Source of the DNA: Carnimonas nigrificans ATCC BAA-78
GTDB taxonomy: Bacteria > Pseudomonadota > Gammaproteobacteria > Pseudomonadales > Halomonadaceae
Reading direction: 5' to 3'
Assembly: GCF_000526695.1 (NCBI RefSeq)
Contig: NZ_JAGO01000012.1
Coordinates: 248,001 to 312,000 of the forward strand
Length of the DNA stretch: 64,000 bases
Positions 17,405 through 26,274 of the stretch are shown piece by piece (position 1 is the first letter of the stretch; every line of letters begins with the position of its first letter). The notes under the pieces are model-generated. The model saw only the letters and a program-made list of their open reading frames with translations, made no database searches and was not told where the DNA came from. The position numbers were made by a program, and so were the translations under genes.

Positions 17405-17481
17405 TGGTCGGAGCGACAGGATTCGAACCTGCGACCTTTGCAACCCCATTGCAACGCGCTACCAAGCTGCGCCACGCTCCG
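17405..17481 (-). tRNA. tRNA-Pro (anticodon GGG)
   Basis: On the minus strand the 77-nucleotide sequence folds as a canonical cloverleaf. The acceptor CGGAGCG pairs with CGCTCCG, the D arm is GCGC-AGCTTGGTA-GCGC, and the anticodon stem TTGCA/TGCAA carries loop ATGGGGT with anticodon GGG. The T arm is GCAGG-TTCGAAT-CCTGT. The CCA tail is encoded (17405-17408 region on the complement). Its 3' side faces the AT-rich accessory patch, a common integration position. Confidence 0.97.
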
Positions 17482-17554
17482 ATCTGTTCAGGCAAGTGCC
17501 TTGAGAACGCTGCGCATACTACACGCTTGTTCTGAAAAAGAAAAGTGCTTTCTG

Positions 17555-17713
17555 CTAGCGTTTGGCAATCACCCAGATGGCATGGATGACACCGGGGAGG
17601 TAGCCGCACAGCGTCAGCAGAATATTGATCCAGAATTGCAGGCCGAGACCTACCTGGAGAAATACGCCAACGGGCGGAAGAATAATCGCGAAGATGACAC
17701 GAATCAGATCCAT
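17555..17713 (-). CDS. Pmp3/YqaE family small membrane protein
   Basis: A 52-residue protein starting at an ATG at 17713 behind AAGGAG. It shows the full Pmp3 layout: MDLIRVIFAIILPPVGVF, then QVGLGLQFWINILLTLCGYLPG, then IHAIWVIAKR at the end. The two helices span nearly the whole protein. Relatives affect membrane potential and salt tolerance in yeast and plants; the bacterial role is less clear. It sits upstream of, and in the same orientation as, tRNA-Pro, but is probably transcribed on its own. Confidence 0.9.
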   Translation of the reverse strand: MDLIRVIFAIILPPVGVFLQVGLGLQFWINILLTLCGYLPGVIHAIWVIAKR

Positions 17714-17959
17714 GGAACAAACTCCTTTTGCAACCTATGGCTATCGTTAAGCGTGGTGACACACCCTTCCTATACCTGGCGGGTGCCTGTGCACAGAGTA
17801 TAAATAGGGGAGAAGGGGCGATTATTCAAGGAAAATGAGCTACCGGGCTTTCCATGCACGATCATTGGATAGGATTTTGTATCGGTAGAGGGTTTCTGAT
17901 ATTTTTAAGATATCAACCTTGCTGCCATTTATGTGCTACCAACCAGGAGAATGCTTCAC

Positions 17960-18349
17960 ATGCCGCTGCTCGTCGGGATGGCTATTTTACTCGGGTGCCA
18001 ACTGATCGGTGAAAGCACCGCCCGTTTTTTTCATCTCCCCATACCGGGGCCGGTAATCGGCATGATCATTCTGCTGCTCGGCCTAATGGTACTGGGACGG
18101 GTGCCTGAAGGACTTCGTATCACGACCAACGGCCTGACCAAACATTTGGCCTTTTTGTTCGTTCCGGCAGGGGTTGGGGTCATGGCCAACTGGTCGGCCA
18201 TTGAAGCCCATCTCGTCAGTATTGCCGTTATCCTGCTGCTCTCCACTGCGGGGCTACAGCTCTTTATGGTGTTATTTATGCGCCGCACACTGGGCAGTGC
18301 GCTCAAGAATCACGATGAAGATCCCGTATTCAAGGAGCAGCAGCGATGA
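17960..18349 (+). CDS. CidA/LrgA family holin-like membrane protein
   Basis: A 129-residue protein with four predicted membrane segments. It has LIGESTARFFHLPIPGPVIGM near the start and FVPAGVGVM in the middle, both hallmarks of the CidA/LrgA family, which controls murein hydrolase export or metabolite transport. AGGAGA lies ten bases before the ATG at 17960, which I prefer over a GTG at 17933. It overlaps the CidB/LrgB-like gene by ATGA, giving the usual two-gene operon. Confidence 0.9.
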   Translation: MPLLVGMAILLGCQLIGESTARFFHLPIPGPVIGMIILLLGLMVLGRVPEGLRITTNGLTKHLAFLFVPAGVGVMANWSAIEAHLVSIAVILLLSTAGLQLFMVLFMRRTLGSALKNHDEDPVFKEQQR

Positions 18350-19077
18350 AGGTCACCACAATCGGCTCGCTGTGGGTCTATCTGTCGGCATCACCGCTGC
18401 TGTCGCTGTTCCTTACCACTGTGGCTTATCTCGGCAGTTATTATCTCATCAAGCAGTTTAAGTTGCTGAGTAAACTCAATTTGCAACCAGCGGTGCTCGC
18501 CATTGCCGCGCTGATTACCGTGCTTGCCCTGACCGGCACCTCGTACCACGATTACTTTGAAGGGGCGCAGTTCATCCATTTTCTGCTGGGGCCAGCTACG
18601 GTCATGCTGGCGGTGCCGATTTACGACAATCTGGCGCGTATTCGAATGATGATGGCTCCGATGCTGTTGGGGATTGGCGGCGCAGTATTGGCCTCTGCGT
18701 TTCTGACCATCGGCTTGGCGACGCTGTTTCGCTTGCCTGCCGAGATGGTGGCATCCTTCGCGCCGAAATCTGTTACTACGCCGATTGCGATGGGTGTTTC
18801 CCAGTCCATTGGCGGCATCCCTGCGCTGACAGCAGCCTTGAGTCTGATTACCGGCATTATCGGTTGCTTTACCGGGCCTCTGGTATTCAAGCTGACAGGC
18901 GCGCATGATCATATCGTAAAGGGGTTCACCATGGGGGCCTCAAGTCACGGCTTCGGTACGGCGCAAAGCTTTGCCAGCATCAGCGTGCTGGCTGGCGCTT
19001 TTTCAGGGCTGGCAATGGGGTGTGTAGGGCTTGCGACCGCGCTGATCCTGCCACTTTTACAGGTATTCATCCGTTAG
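18346..19077 (+). CDS. CidB/LrgB family membrane protein
   Basis: A 243-residue polytopic membrane protein of the CidB/LrgB family and partner of the preceding gene. Diagnostic segments are FLLGPATVMLAVPIYDN near 78-94, FAPKSVTTPIAMGVSQSIGG near 139-158, and MGASSHGFGTAQSF near 196-209. Length is normal for the family. The start lies inside the upstream stop codon, so the two are translated together. Confidence 0.92.
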   Translation: MKVTTIGSLWVYLSASPLLSLFLTTVAYLGSYYLIKQFKLLSKLNLQPAVLAIAALITVLALTGTSYHDYFEGAQFIHFLLGPATVMLAVPIYDNLARIRMMMAPMLLGIGGAVLASAFLTIGLATLFRLPAEMVASFAPKSVTTPIAMGVSQSIGGIPALTAALSLITGIIGCFTGPLVFKLTGAHDHIVKGFTMGASSHGFGTAQSFASISVLAGAFSGLAMGCVGLATALILPLLQVFIR

Positions 19078-19126
19078 CGTTCGCTTTCAGCGCCGTACCA
19101 ATAGATAAAGAAAAGGTGTAGCAGCC

Positions 19127-19909
19127 ATGTCAGAGCTTGTTATTACGCTGGTTCAGACCGACCTTCGCTGGGAAGATCCGCAGGCCAATCGGCAGATGTT
19201 TGATCGTCTGCTTGAAGGAGTATCCGGCAGCGATTTGATTGTATTGCCGGAGATGTTTTCTACCGGTTTTACCATGCAGGTGAATGAAGCTGCTGAACCC
19301 GCCGAAAGCAGCGAAACCCTTGCGTGGATGAAGCACAAGGCCAGCGAGCTTGATGCGGTTATCACCGGCAGTCTCTCGATCAATAGCGGTGGGCGCTACG
19401 TCAACCGAATGTATTGGGTGACCCCAACAGGCGAGGTCAGCCATTACGATAAGCGCCATCTTTTCCGCATGGGCGAGGAAGCCAACCATTACAGCGCCGG
19501 CGATCAGCGCGTTATCGTTGAGCTGAAGGGCGTGCGCATACTGCTAAGCGTCTGCTATGACCTGCGTTTTCCGGTGTGGCATCGCAATCGCGGCAATGAG
19601 TATGATCTTTTGGTGTGCGTTGCCAACTGGCCTTCCAGCCGTCGTCAGGTCTGGCGCACGCTGCTACAGGCGCGCGCGCTGGAAAATCAGTGCTATGTGG
19701 TGGGCGTCAATCGCTGCGGCAAGGATGGCAATGGGCTTCATCATAGCGGTGACTCTGCATTGATCGACTATCGGGGTGAAACGCTGATTGACGAGCCAGC
19801 GGATATTCCTTTCGTGCGCACAGGCGTCATTGGGCTTGAAAGCCTGCAACGCTTCCGCGAAAAATTTCCTGCATGGAAGGATGCCGACGACTTTACCCTG
19901 CATCCCTAG
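19127..19909 (+). CDS. yafV: Carbon-nitrogen hydrolase, YafV/omega-amidase type
   Basis: Nitrilase-superfamily amidase, probably acting on 2-oxoglutaramate-like keto-acid amides as YafV and Nit2 do. The Glu-Lys-Cys triad is present: VLPEMFSTGF near 40, YDKRHLFRMGEE near 108, and LLSVCYDLRFPVW near 144. VANWPSSR and RALENQCYVVGVNRCG are also typical. The 260 residues match the family. YafV homologues often lie near mltD/gloB/rnhA/dnaQ in gammaproteobacteria, as here. Confidence 0.88.
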   Translation: MSELVITLVQTDLRWEDPQANRQMFDRLLEGVSGSDLIVLPEMFSTGFTMQVNEAAEPAESSETLAWMKHKASELDAVITGSLSINSGGRYVNRMYWVTPTGEVSHYDKRHLFRMGEEANHYSAGDQRVIVELKGVRILLSVCYDLRFPVWHRNRGNEYDLLVCVANWPSSRRQVWRTLLQARALENQCYVVGVNRCGKDGNGLHHSGDSALIDYRGETLIDEPADIPFVRTGVIGLESLQRFREKFPAWKDADDFTLHP

Positions 19910-19931
19910 AGTAACGTTACTACCTCCGAGT

Positions 19932-19954
19932 GCGCCCGGCTCCGATCCGGGCGC
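19932..19954. repeat. GC-rich hairpin after yafV
   Basis: GCGCCCGG (19932-19939) and CCGGGCGC (19947-19954) pair perfectly. A further GCGCCC at about 19975 could compete for pairing with GGGCGC. No T-run follows, so this is not a standard terminator; it may protect the 3' end of the transcript. Confidence 0.5.
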
Positions 19955-20135
19955 GCCAACCGGTGCGCCCGATAAGCGACGCCTTGACATGCGTCGCGTA
20001 CAATATGCCCACTGGTGTCCGCTTGGGGCACCAAAAGCAGGGTGGTGGTCGTGGCCAATAACGCTTTAAGTGTTAACGTAGTGTCTCGCCAGCATCTCTT
20101 CAGCGGCGAGCCATTGCCATAAGCGAGAATGAATT

Positions 20136-20309
20136 GTGTTTTTTATCTTCTGGGGAATAGCAGCACTGGCGTTGATCTCGAGCATCGTCAACTTCTTCAT
20201 CTTTAGCAATACCCGCAAACGGGGATTTGCCAAAGCCAGCAAAATATCACTGGTGATCACGGCGGTCAGTGCTGTGTTATCGGTCGTGTCGATCTTTCTG
20301 CATCTTTGA
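20136..20309 (+). CDS. Small two-helix membrane protein (GTG start)
   Basis: A 57-codon frame from GTG at 20136: a hydrophobic segment of about 20 residues, a basic turn (NTRKRGFAKASK), a second hydrophobic segment, then stop. The pattern and positive-inside turn look like a genuine small membrane protein. The GAGA upstream is a weak ribosome-binding site. A strong terminator 23 bases after the stop supports it. No family is recognised. Confidence 0.5.
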   Translation: MFFIFWGIAALALISSIVNFFIFSNTRKRGFAKASKISLVITAVSAVLSVVSIFLHL

Positions 20310-20331
20310 GCTGATGTCTGCGTAAAAGATA

Positions 20332-20376
20332 AAAGAGAGCCAGCGCTGTGTTCAGCAGCACTGGCTCTCTTCTTTT
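20332..20376 (+). terminator. Hairpin terminator
   Basis: AAGAGAGCCAG and CTGGCTCTCTT pair, with an additional inner CGCTG/CAGCA helix, followed by CTTTTG. It ends the small membrane gene and may also serve the convergent gene at 20429. Confidence 0.8.
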
Positions 20377-20428
20377 GAAGCTCTTTTGAAAGCCGAATAA
20401 TAGTGAGACACGCGACTCACTTATCAGC

Positions 20429-20863
20429 CTAATGCGAACCTATCTGGCGACTACAGGTAGCTGCCAGCTCTTTTTGAAGATTCAGTTTTACTTCTTTGTC
20501 ACTGAGCTTATTGCGCTGGCGATAAGCCGTGTCTGCGGAGTAGTGCAGCGAGTTAAGCAGAAATATCTTGCGCTGATTGGGCTGACCAGCCAGCAGGTCG
20601 GTGCTCAGCAGCTGATTCATGACATCGCGGTAGAAACCGTTGAAGCCGGCCTTTTTGCGGGATGTGTAGCGATCCAGGCGCTCCATGACCAACAGCGTTT
20701 GCAATACGCAGACATCGCCACTGCTATAGCGAGGAGCCGCAACCGCCTGGGGAGCAACACCTGGCGATAGCAGCATCAGCGACGCCATAAGCGCGGCAAA
20801 TAGAGAGGGGAAAAAACGCTGCGGCATAAAGGATGCGATCGAGTGGTGGAAAACGCACAGCAT
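20429..20863 (-). CDS. Exported protein of unknown function
   Basis: About 144 residues, with GAGG six bases before the chosen ATG at 20863. A later in-frame ATG at 20827 would give a shorter, more classical signal peptide. The N-terminal part is a signal sequence with a hydrophobic core and an Ala-x-Ala site near QAVAA. The mature part is basic and helical (ERLDRYTSRKKAG, RQRNKLSDKEVKL). It starts 20 bases downstream of mltD and could be co-transcribed with it. No family is recognised. Confidence 0.65.
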   Translation of the reverse strand: MLCVFHHSIASFMPQRFFPSLFAALMASLMLLSPGVAPQAVAAPRYSSGDVCVLQTLLVMERLDRYTSRKKAGFNGFYRDVMNQLLSTDLLAGQPNQRKIFLLNSLHYSADTAYRQRNKLSDKEVKLNLQKELAATCSRQIGSH

Positions 20864-20883
20864 CCCGATCCTCGAAGAAGAAA

Positions 20884-21987
20884 TCAAGCGCCGGCCAACA
20901 GCAGGGTTTGGCCCGTTTTTAACGGCTTGCCCTTGAGCTTGTTGTCGTGCTGAATCTGCTCGACAGGAATGCCCGAATGGTGGCTGATAACGCTAAGCGT
21001 ATCGCCTTGCGCTACCACATATTCAAGCTGTCGATCGCCGCTGCGCAATATCGCTAGCTGCTCCTTGAAGCGTTGCTCCGCCTCACTTGGAATCAAGAGC
21101 GAGTTATCGACCCAATTGCCCACATACGCAGGGTTAAGACGCCTGATCTCCGCTGGGGCAACACCGGCCAGCTTCGCGGCAGAGGCGACATCGAGCGAGT
21201 GATCCAGATTGATCTCTACCACGGAGGGAGCATCATCGACATGGGGCAGCTCAATGCCATAGCGTTCAGGGTCCGACACAATGGTTGCCAGCGCCAAGAG
21301 CTTGGGCACATAGTTGCGCGTCTCCTGGGGCAGTCGGGTTTCCCAGAAGCTGTTGGTACCGCTTTCAACGCGAGCCAGATTCACTCGGCCCGGGCCGGCG
21401 TTGTAGGCCGCCAGTGTCGATTCCCAGTCGCCGTGATACCACTGACGCTGCAGCAGCTCCAGATAATCGAGGGCAGCCGTCGTGGAGGCTTTTACATCCT
21501 GCCGCGCCGCATAGCCCAGAGTGTTGCGCAGGCCCAGATCGTCAGCCGTTGCCGAGGCCAACTGCCATATGCCCGTCGGCCCCTTGGGACTGCGTGCGAG
21601 AGGGTTGTAGCCACTTTCAACGAAGGGCAGCAGCGCCAGCTCTCCCGGCAAGCCGCGCTTTTCGACTTCACGACTCACGTAGTGCATCCAGGGAGCAGCC
21701 TGTTTCGCATAATCAGCGAACATTTCTGGATGATCCTGATACCACGAGATCCACCGCTGGACGCGAGGATTGTCGCTGTGATGATCCAGAGCGAAGTTGG
21801 CGGAAACACGCTGCCATGCAGAGTCGTAGGAGACAACGTCTTCAATGCTTACCTGGTAAAAGCTGATATCACCACGTTCGGAGAGCGCCAGCCAGCTACC
21901 AATACCCAGTGTTAACGTCATCAATCCACCCGCCAGCATCCCCGTGCGGCGCTTGATGCGATTTTCAATCAAGTCTGTTAAAGACAC
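20884..21987 (-). CDS. mltD: Membrane-bound lytic murein transglycosylase, MltD-like, with LysM
   Basis: Cleaves peptidoglycan between MurNAc and GlcNAc. The 367-residue protein has an N-terminal hydrophobic anchor (about 17-35) and an SLT catalytic domain with the Glu in ALLPFVESGYNP near 119-130. PTGIWQLASATADDLGL and AYNAGPG follow, and one C-terminal LysM domain contains YVVAQGDTLSVI. Canonical MltD has two or more LysM domains and a lipobox; here there is one LysM and no lipobox, so this is a shorter relative. Its position next to gloB-yafS-rnhA-dnaQ is conserved. Confidence 0.87.
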   Translation of the reverse strand: MSLTDLIENRIKRRTGMLAGGLMTLTLGIGSWLALSERGDISFYQVSIEDVVSYDSAWQRVSANFALDHHSDNPRVQRWISWYQDHPEMFADYAKQAAPWMHYVSREVEKRGLPGELALLPFVESGYNPLARSPKGPTGIWQLASATADDLGLRNTLGYAARQDVKASTTAALDYLELLQRQWYHGDWESTLAAYNAGPGRVNLARVESGTNSFWETRLPQETRNYVPKLLALATIVSDPERYGIELPHVDDAPSVVEINLDHSLDVASAAKLAGVAPAEIRRLNPAYVGNWVDNSLLIPSEAEQRFKEQLAILRSGDRQLEYVVAQGDTLSVISHHSGIPVEQIQHDNKLKGKPLKTGQTLLLAGA

Positions 21988-22103
21988 AGCACACTACCTT
22001 GCGAAATTGCCGTATCGCCGGATGATCCTTCCTGGACCTCGGCGACCGAGAAGTAAACGCGAGTGACGGCCAGTTCTCTGTCGAGCAATGCTCATGACGA
22101 CCT

Positions 22104-22913
22104 TCAAGCGTTGTCTTTCCAACTGCGCAAGAGCGCGAATGCCTCGGTTTCATCGGCAGGAGTTTGTCCAGAATGGGCTTCCAATGCCTGGACGACTGCG
22201 GAATTCTGATACCGCATGAACGGATTAACACGCTGCTCCAGCTCAATGCTGCTGGGCAACGAAGGACGCTGCTGCTGACGCATCTGTTTGACGCGGTCGA
22301 TATCAGCGGCAATGTCCTGATTGTCAGGTTCGACCTGACGGGCGAATTCGAGATTCGCCAGCGTATACTCATGGGCTCCATAGACCAGGGTCTTGCCGGG
22401 GAGTTCCTTCAGGCGCGCGAAGTTCGCTTGCATTTGCGCTGCGCTGCCTTCGAACAGACGGCCACAGCCCGCGTGGAACAGGGTATCACCGCAGAACAGC
22501 AGCGGCGTGGCGGTATCCACCAGATAGACAATATGATCGAGTGTGTGCCCTGGGGTCTCCCAGATGCGGGCTGTGGCACCCAACAGCTCAATGGTGTCGC
22601 CTTCGCTTAACGGACGGTCGATGCTGACACTTTTGCATTGGGCAGGGCCGCTGACGCGAGCAGCGTAGCGCTCGACCAGTTCGGCGACGCCGCCAGTGTG
22701 GTCATGATGATGATGGGTGATGAGAATATCGGTCAACCGGTAGTCGCTGCCTTCCTCGCTTTCAAGCCACTCGATGACCGGAGCCGCTTCACCCGGGTCT
22801 ACGGCCACCACTTCATGCTGCCCTGCGCGCCGCACCAGCCAGATATAGTTGTCCGAGAATGCATTAAGCGCCGTAACCTGCAACGCGGTGGTTGCCTGGT
22901 GTGAATAAGACAT
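22104..22913 (-). CDS. gloB: Hydroxyacylglutathione hydrolase (glyoxalase II)
   Basis: Metallo-beta-lactamase-fold enzyme that hydrolyses S-lactoylglutathione in methylglyoxal detoxification. The metal-binding motif THHHHDHTGG lies near residues 60-69, preceded by NAFSDNYIWLV and VDPGEA and followed by PGHTLDHIVYLV and CGDTLFHAGCGRLFEG. The ATG at 22913 has AGGAG seven bases upstream; the frame is open to 22955 but that start lacks a site. At 269 residues it is normal. It is divergent from yafS. Confidence 0.95.
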   Translation of the reverse strand: MSYSHQATTALQVTALNAFSDNYIWLVRRAGQHEVVAVDPGEAAPVIEWLESEEGSDYRLTDILITHHHHDHTGGVAELVERYAARVSGPAQCKSVSIDRPLSEGDTIELLGATARIWETPGHTLDHIVYLVDTATPLLFCGDTLFHAGCGRLFEGSAAQMQANFARLKELPGKTLVYGAHEYTLANLEFARQVEPDNQDIAADIDRVKQMRQQQRPSLPSSIELEQRVNPFMRYQNSAVVQALEAHSGQTPADETEAFALLRSWKDNA

Positions 22914-23221
22914 ACGGGAACTCCTGACAAAACGGGGGTAGCAATACCCGGGCAAGCCGCCCGCCCAACAGTGATTTACTGTATAGTTGATGCATTACGC
23001 GCGGCTTGGCCGAACGGTATAGACGCCTGACAGCGCGTAAACGTGAGCGACATCCGCAAAAGTAAATGCACACCGGCCAGCACTGTTATGCCAATGGTAT
23101 TGATCGGCAGGAAGGTGTCGATACCGCTCAACGCTGGCAGTCGCTTGTTAAGGCGTTGCATAGAGCGTTGGCTCAATTGAACTGCGCAGTCTAACACAAA
23201 CACCGTATGGGGAGGTTACCC
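22914..23221. other. Divergent intergenic region between gloB and yafS
   Basis: Roughly 310 bases holding the two promoters. No gene, RNA or clear operator is visible. Confidence 0.5.
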
Positions 23222-24019
23222 ATGTGTGCAGCGGCCGCCAATGGAGTGGCTTCATCGGCCCGATTGCTCCAGCAGGCGCGGGACTTTTGGCAGAGCGAAC
23301 GCGGCAAGGCGATGTGGCAGTGTCAGCGCGCCTGCGTGGGGCCGCTTGTCGAGGCGTTGCCAGGTCAGCATGGGCTTGAGTTCACGGCGGCCATGCCGCT
23401 GCTGCCACTCAGCAATCTTCGCCATCAGGTGCAGTGGGTGCCCAGTGCCAGTTACGCGCATTCCAGCTCCTCGCTGCTATGTGATCCTGCCCAGCTAGCG
23501 CTGCCTGACGAATCAATGTCGCTGGTGATCATTCATCATCTGCTGGATATCCTGCACGAGCCGCATTATCTGTTGAGTGAAGCTGCGCGAGTGACCGATG
23601 ACAACGGCAAGCTGATCATTATTGGCTGGCACCCCATGGGGCCGGGGCGCTTGAGCCGCATTGGACCAAGCCGCCACAAGCGTTTTCCTCATCAGCTTGC
23701 ATGGCGCTCCACCTCGCAATTGCGCGACTGGCTGGCGTTTGTTGATTTCGAGATCGAGCGGGTAGACTACTGCGCCTATTCGATATCGCGCTATCGGCCG
23801 CGCTGGGAATCCTGCTGGCGCCGATACAACCTGCCGTTTGCGCACACCTACGTGATAACCGCCAAACGGCGGCTGGAGCGTGTTATTCCGATTGGGCGTC
23901 GTCGCTGGCAACCGCTGGCCTTGCCAGCCCGTTCCGCAGGGCTTGGCGCGTGCAGAAACCGGCTGGCACCCGGCTCTCGCCGCTCCTCATCGAAAATCGT
24001 TTCCGATCACTCCCGATAG
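23222..24019 (+). CDS. yafS: SAM-dependent methyltransferase-like protein, YafS type
   Basis: A 265-residue class I methyltransferase-like protein; GGGGAGG lies six bases before the ATG at 23222. The SAM-binding fold shows mainly in its later half (LPDESMSLVIIHHLLDILHEPHYLLSEAARV near 95-125, then GKLIIIGWHPMGPG). The classical GxGxG motif is replaced by a degenerate segment, as in other YafS proteins. The basic C-terminal tail is unusual. Position between gloB and rnhA is the conserved YafS location. Substrate unknown. Confidence 0.8.
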   Translation: MCAAAANGVASSARLLQQARDFWQSERGKAMWQCQRACVGPLVEALPGQHGLEFTAAMPLLPLSNLRHQVQWVPSASYAHSSSSLLCDPAQLALPDESMSLVIIHHLLDILHEPHYLLSEAARVTDDNGKLIIIGWHPMGPGRLSRIGPSRHKRFPHQLAWRSTSQLRDWLAFVDFEIERVDYCAYSISRYRPRWESCWRRYNLPFAHTYVITAKRRLERVIPIGRRRWQPLALPARSAGLGACRNRLAPGSRRSSSKIVSDHSR

Positions 24020-24096
24020 TGGGCAAGACGCTATCTGCGTAGCCATACACTTCTATATAATGACCCGTTTTGATGGATCATCCTGATTGAGTCGCC

Positions 24097-24567
24097 ATGT
24101 CTTCTGAAGCTTCCACAACACTCCCGACTGTAACGCTTTATACCGATGGCGGCTGCCGAGGCAATCCTGGCCCCGGTGGCTGGGGAGCGCTGCTGCAAAG
24201 CGGCCCCCACGAAAAGGAGCTGAAAGGCGGCGAGCAGCAAACCACCAATAATCGCATGGAGCTAACCGCTGCCATTATGGGGCTGCGCGCGCTGACACGG
24301 CGCTGTGATGTTGCCCTTTATACCGATTCCGAATATGTCAGAAATGGCATTACGAAGTGGATTCACAACTGGCGGCGGCGCGGTTGGAAAACGGCGTCAA
24401 AGGCTCCGGTCAAGAATGCAGAGCTGTGGCAGGAGCTATTGGCGGAGACCGAGCGCCACCAGGTGGCGTGGCACTGGGTCAAGGGCCATGCGGGACATCC
24501 GGGCAATGAGCGCGCTGACGCTCTTGCCAATCTCGCCATGGACGATCTCATGGGCAAACAGCGCTGA
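24097..24567 (+). CDS. rnhA: Ribonuclease HI
   Basis: Degrades the RNA strand of RNA-DNA hybrids. The 156-residue protein has all catalytic carboxylates: Asp in [16 protein letters not shown], Glu in [10 protein letters not shown], Asp in [12 protein letters not shown], and Asp in [10 protein letters not shown]. The basic [14 protein letters not shown] handle and [10 protein letters not shown] histidine loop are present. It sits in the conserved order before dnaQ, on the same strand. Confidence 0.97.
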   Translation: MSSEASTTLPTVTLYTDGGCRGNPGPGGWGALLQSGPHEKELKGGEQQTTNNRMELTAAIMGLRALTRRCDVALYTDSEYVRNGITKWIHNWRRRGWKTASKAPVKNAELWQELLAETERHQVAWHWVKGHAGHPGNERADALANLAMDDLMGKQR

Positions 24568-24683
24568 CAGCGAACGACACCGCTGATACTAGCCCAGCAG
24601 ATGAGCGATAACGCTTTACAGCGCGCTCGACGAAGTTTCTATAACGTTTCCATAACGGGCGGTCAGGAGTATATGCACCCATT

Positions 24684-25439
24684 ATGAACACTGCACACAA
24701 CGAACGTCAGATTGTACTGGATACCGAGACCACGGGTCTGGAAACCAGTGAAGGCCACCGTCTGATCGAGATCGGTGGCGTTGAGGTGGTCAATCGCCGC
24801 CTGACAGGTCGTCATTATCACCAATACATCAATCCTGAACGCGCCATTGATCCCGAAGCGATGGAAATCCACGGGATCACCGATGAACGGGTCGCGCAGG
24901 AGCCGGTATTTGCGCAGGTCGCCGATGAATTCTGGGAATTTATCAAAGGCGCCGAGCTGGTCATTCACAACGCGTCATTCGACGTCGGCTTTATTGATCA
25001 TGAATTCAATCTGCTTAACAAGGTGCGCAGCGAGCCGGCACTTGGCCCGGTAGCCGCAGGCTGTAGTGTACTGGATACACTGGCTCTGGCGCGTGAGATG
25101 CACCCGGGGCAGCGCAACAACCTTGATGCGCTGTGCAAGCGATACGGCATTGATAACGGCCATCGTACCCTGCACGGCGCACTGTTGGATGCCGAGATTC
25201 TTGCCGAGGTTTATCTGGCGATGACCGGCGGCCAAACGGCGCTGTCGCTAGGGGGAGAAAGCACCGCCAGCGGCCAGCAGAGAGGCGGCCCGGCGGGGCG
25301 TCGTGAGGTGGCGGTTGACCCCGGCCTGCTGCGGGTGGTTGCCCCCAGTGCTGACGAGCTGGAGGCCCATCAGGCCAAGCTGGAGCAGCTTCGCGGCAAG
25401 GCGGGGGGCGAATGTCTGTGGGACAAGCTGAATGGTTGA
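24684..25439 (+). CDS. dnaQ: DNA polymerase III epsilon subunit (proofreading exonuclease)
   Basis: 3'-5' exonuclease of the replicative polymerase. DEDDh residues are visible in VLDTETTGL (about 11-19), HNASFDVGF, and HGALLDAEILAEVYLAM. QTALSL after the exonuclease domain matches the beta-clamp-binding motif position. The C-terminal tail that binds the alpha subunit is present. At 251 residues the length is normal. Its end overlaps nudC by eight bases. Confidence 0.96.
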   Translation: MNTAHNERQIVLDTETTGLETSEGHRLIEIGGVEVVNRRLTGRHYHQYINPERAIDPEAMEIHGITDERVAQEPVFAQVADEFWEFIKGAELVIHNASFDVGFIDHEFNLLNKVRSEPALGPVAAGCSVLDTLALAREMHPGQRNNLDALCKRYGIDNGHRTLHGALLDAEILAEVYLAMTGGQTALSLGGESTASGQQRGGPAGRREVAVDPGLLRVVAPSADELEAHQAKLEQLRGKAGGECLWDKLNG

Positions 25440-26229
25440 TCAAGTAAAGCTCGAACGCATTCTGCCCCATGCGCGTCACCTGGAGAGAGCGCGCCATATT
25501 CAGGTGGATATCGAAGGAGGCATCGCGCCAGGAGAGCGTGAAGGCATTCTGGGCGAACTCCGCTATCCGTTGCCCAATGCCATTGCGCTAGGGCAGTGGC
25601 GAGGAGAGCCAGTGTTGCTCTCCATGGTGGAAGCGACACACCCCGAGTGGCCCAGTGGTCGCGAGTGGCTCAATCAGCTTCCGGGAGACGCCTTCGAGCT
25701 GATTTCAACCGCGCTTCAAGTGAACCACTGGCGGCGTAATCATCGCTTCTGCGGCCGCTGCGGCAAGCCGACCCAGCAACATCGCAACGAACTGGCCATG
25801 GTGTGCAGCAACTGCCGGTTACGCGCCTATCCTCGCCAATCGCCCTGCATCATTACGCTGGTCAGCTACGGCAGGCAACTGCTGCTGGCGCGTAGTCCGC
25901 GCTTCAAGCAGGGGCGATTCAGCACGCTGGCAGGCTTTATCGAGCCGGGCGAATCTGCTGAACAGGCAGTCCACCGTGAAGTGATGGAGGAGGTCGGAGT
26001 CGAGATTGGCCGGGTGCGCTACTTCAAAAGCCAGTCATGGCCATTTCCGCACTCGTTCATGCTTGCCTACTTCGCCGAGGCGGTCAGTCGCGATATTCAT
26101 ATAGATGGTGTCGAGATCGAGGCGGCTGACTGGTTTGAGCCGGAGCAGCTTCCCGGCCTGCCGGAAGCGGGGGCTATTTCCCGGCAGTTGATTGACACCT
26201 TCGTCAACGGCGTTGCGATACAGGACTAA
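25432..26229 (+). CDS. nudC: NAD+ diphosphatase / NAD-capped RNA hydrolase
   Basis: Nudix hydrolase that splits NADH and removes NAD caps from RNA. Visible are the zinc ribbon (CGRCG and CSNC, near 104-126), the Nudix box GFIEPGESAEQAVHREVMEE near 163-182, and the NudC signature SQSWPFPHSFM. The canonical SQPWPFP has Ser in place of Pro here. Length is 265, as expected. It overlaps the end of dnaQ, so it is probably co-transcribed. Confidence 0.93.
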   Translation: MVDQVKLERILPHARHLERARHIQVDIEGGIAPGEREGILGELRYPLPNAIALGQWRGEPVLLSMVEATHPEWPSGREWLNQLPGDAFELISTALQVNHWRRNHRFCGRCGKPTQQHRNELAMVCSNCRLRAYPRQSPCIITLVSYGRQLLLARSPRFKQGRFSTLAGFIEPGESAEQAVHREVMEEVGVEIGRVRYFKSQSWPFPHSFMLAYFAEAVSRDIHIDGVEIEAADWFEPEQLPGLPEAGAISRQLIDTFVNGVAIQD

Positions 26230-26274
26230 CGTTAGACACGGTTTACCAAGGTTCGAGTTTTCAAGGAGAACGAC

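Noticed and set aside
19983-20010. TTGACA ... TATGCC as a promoter for the small membrane gene
   Set aside because: The spacer would be only 14 bases, too short for a normal promoter.
22980-23060. GC-rich stretch resembling the D-arm of a tRNA
   Set aside because: No acceptor, anticodon or T arm can be matched; it is not a tRNA.
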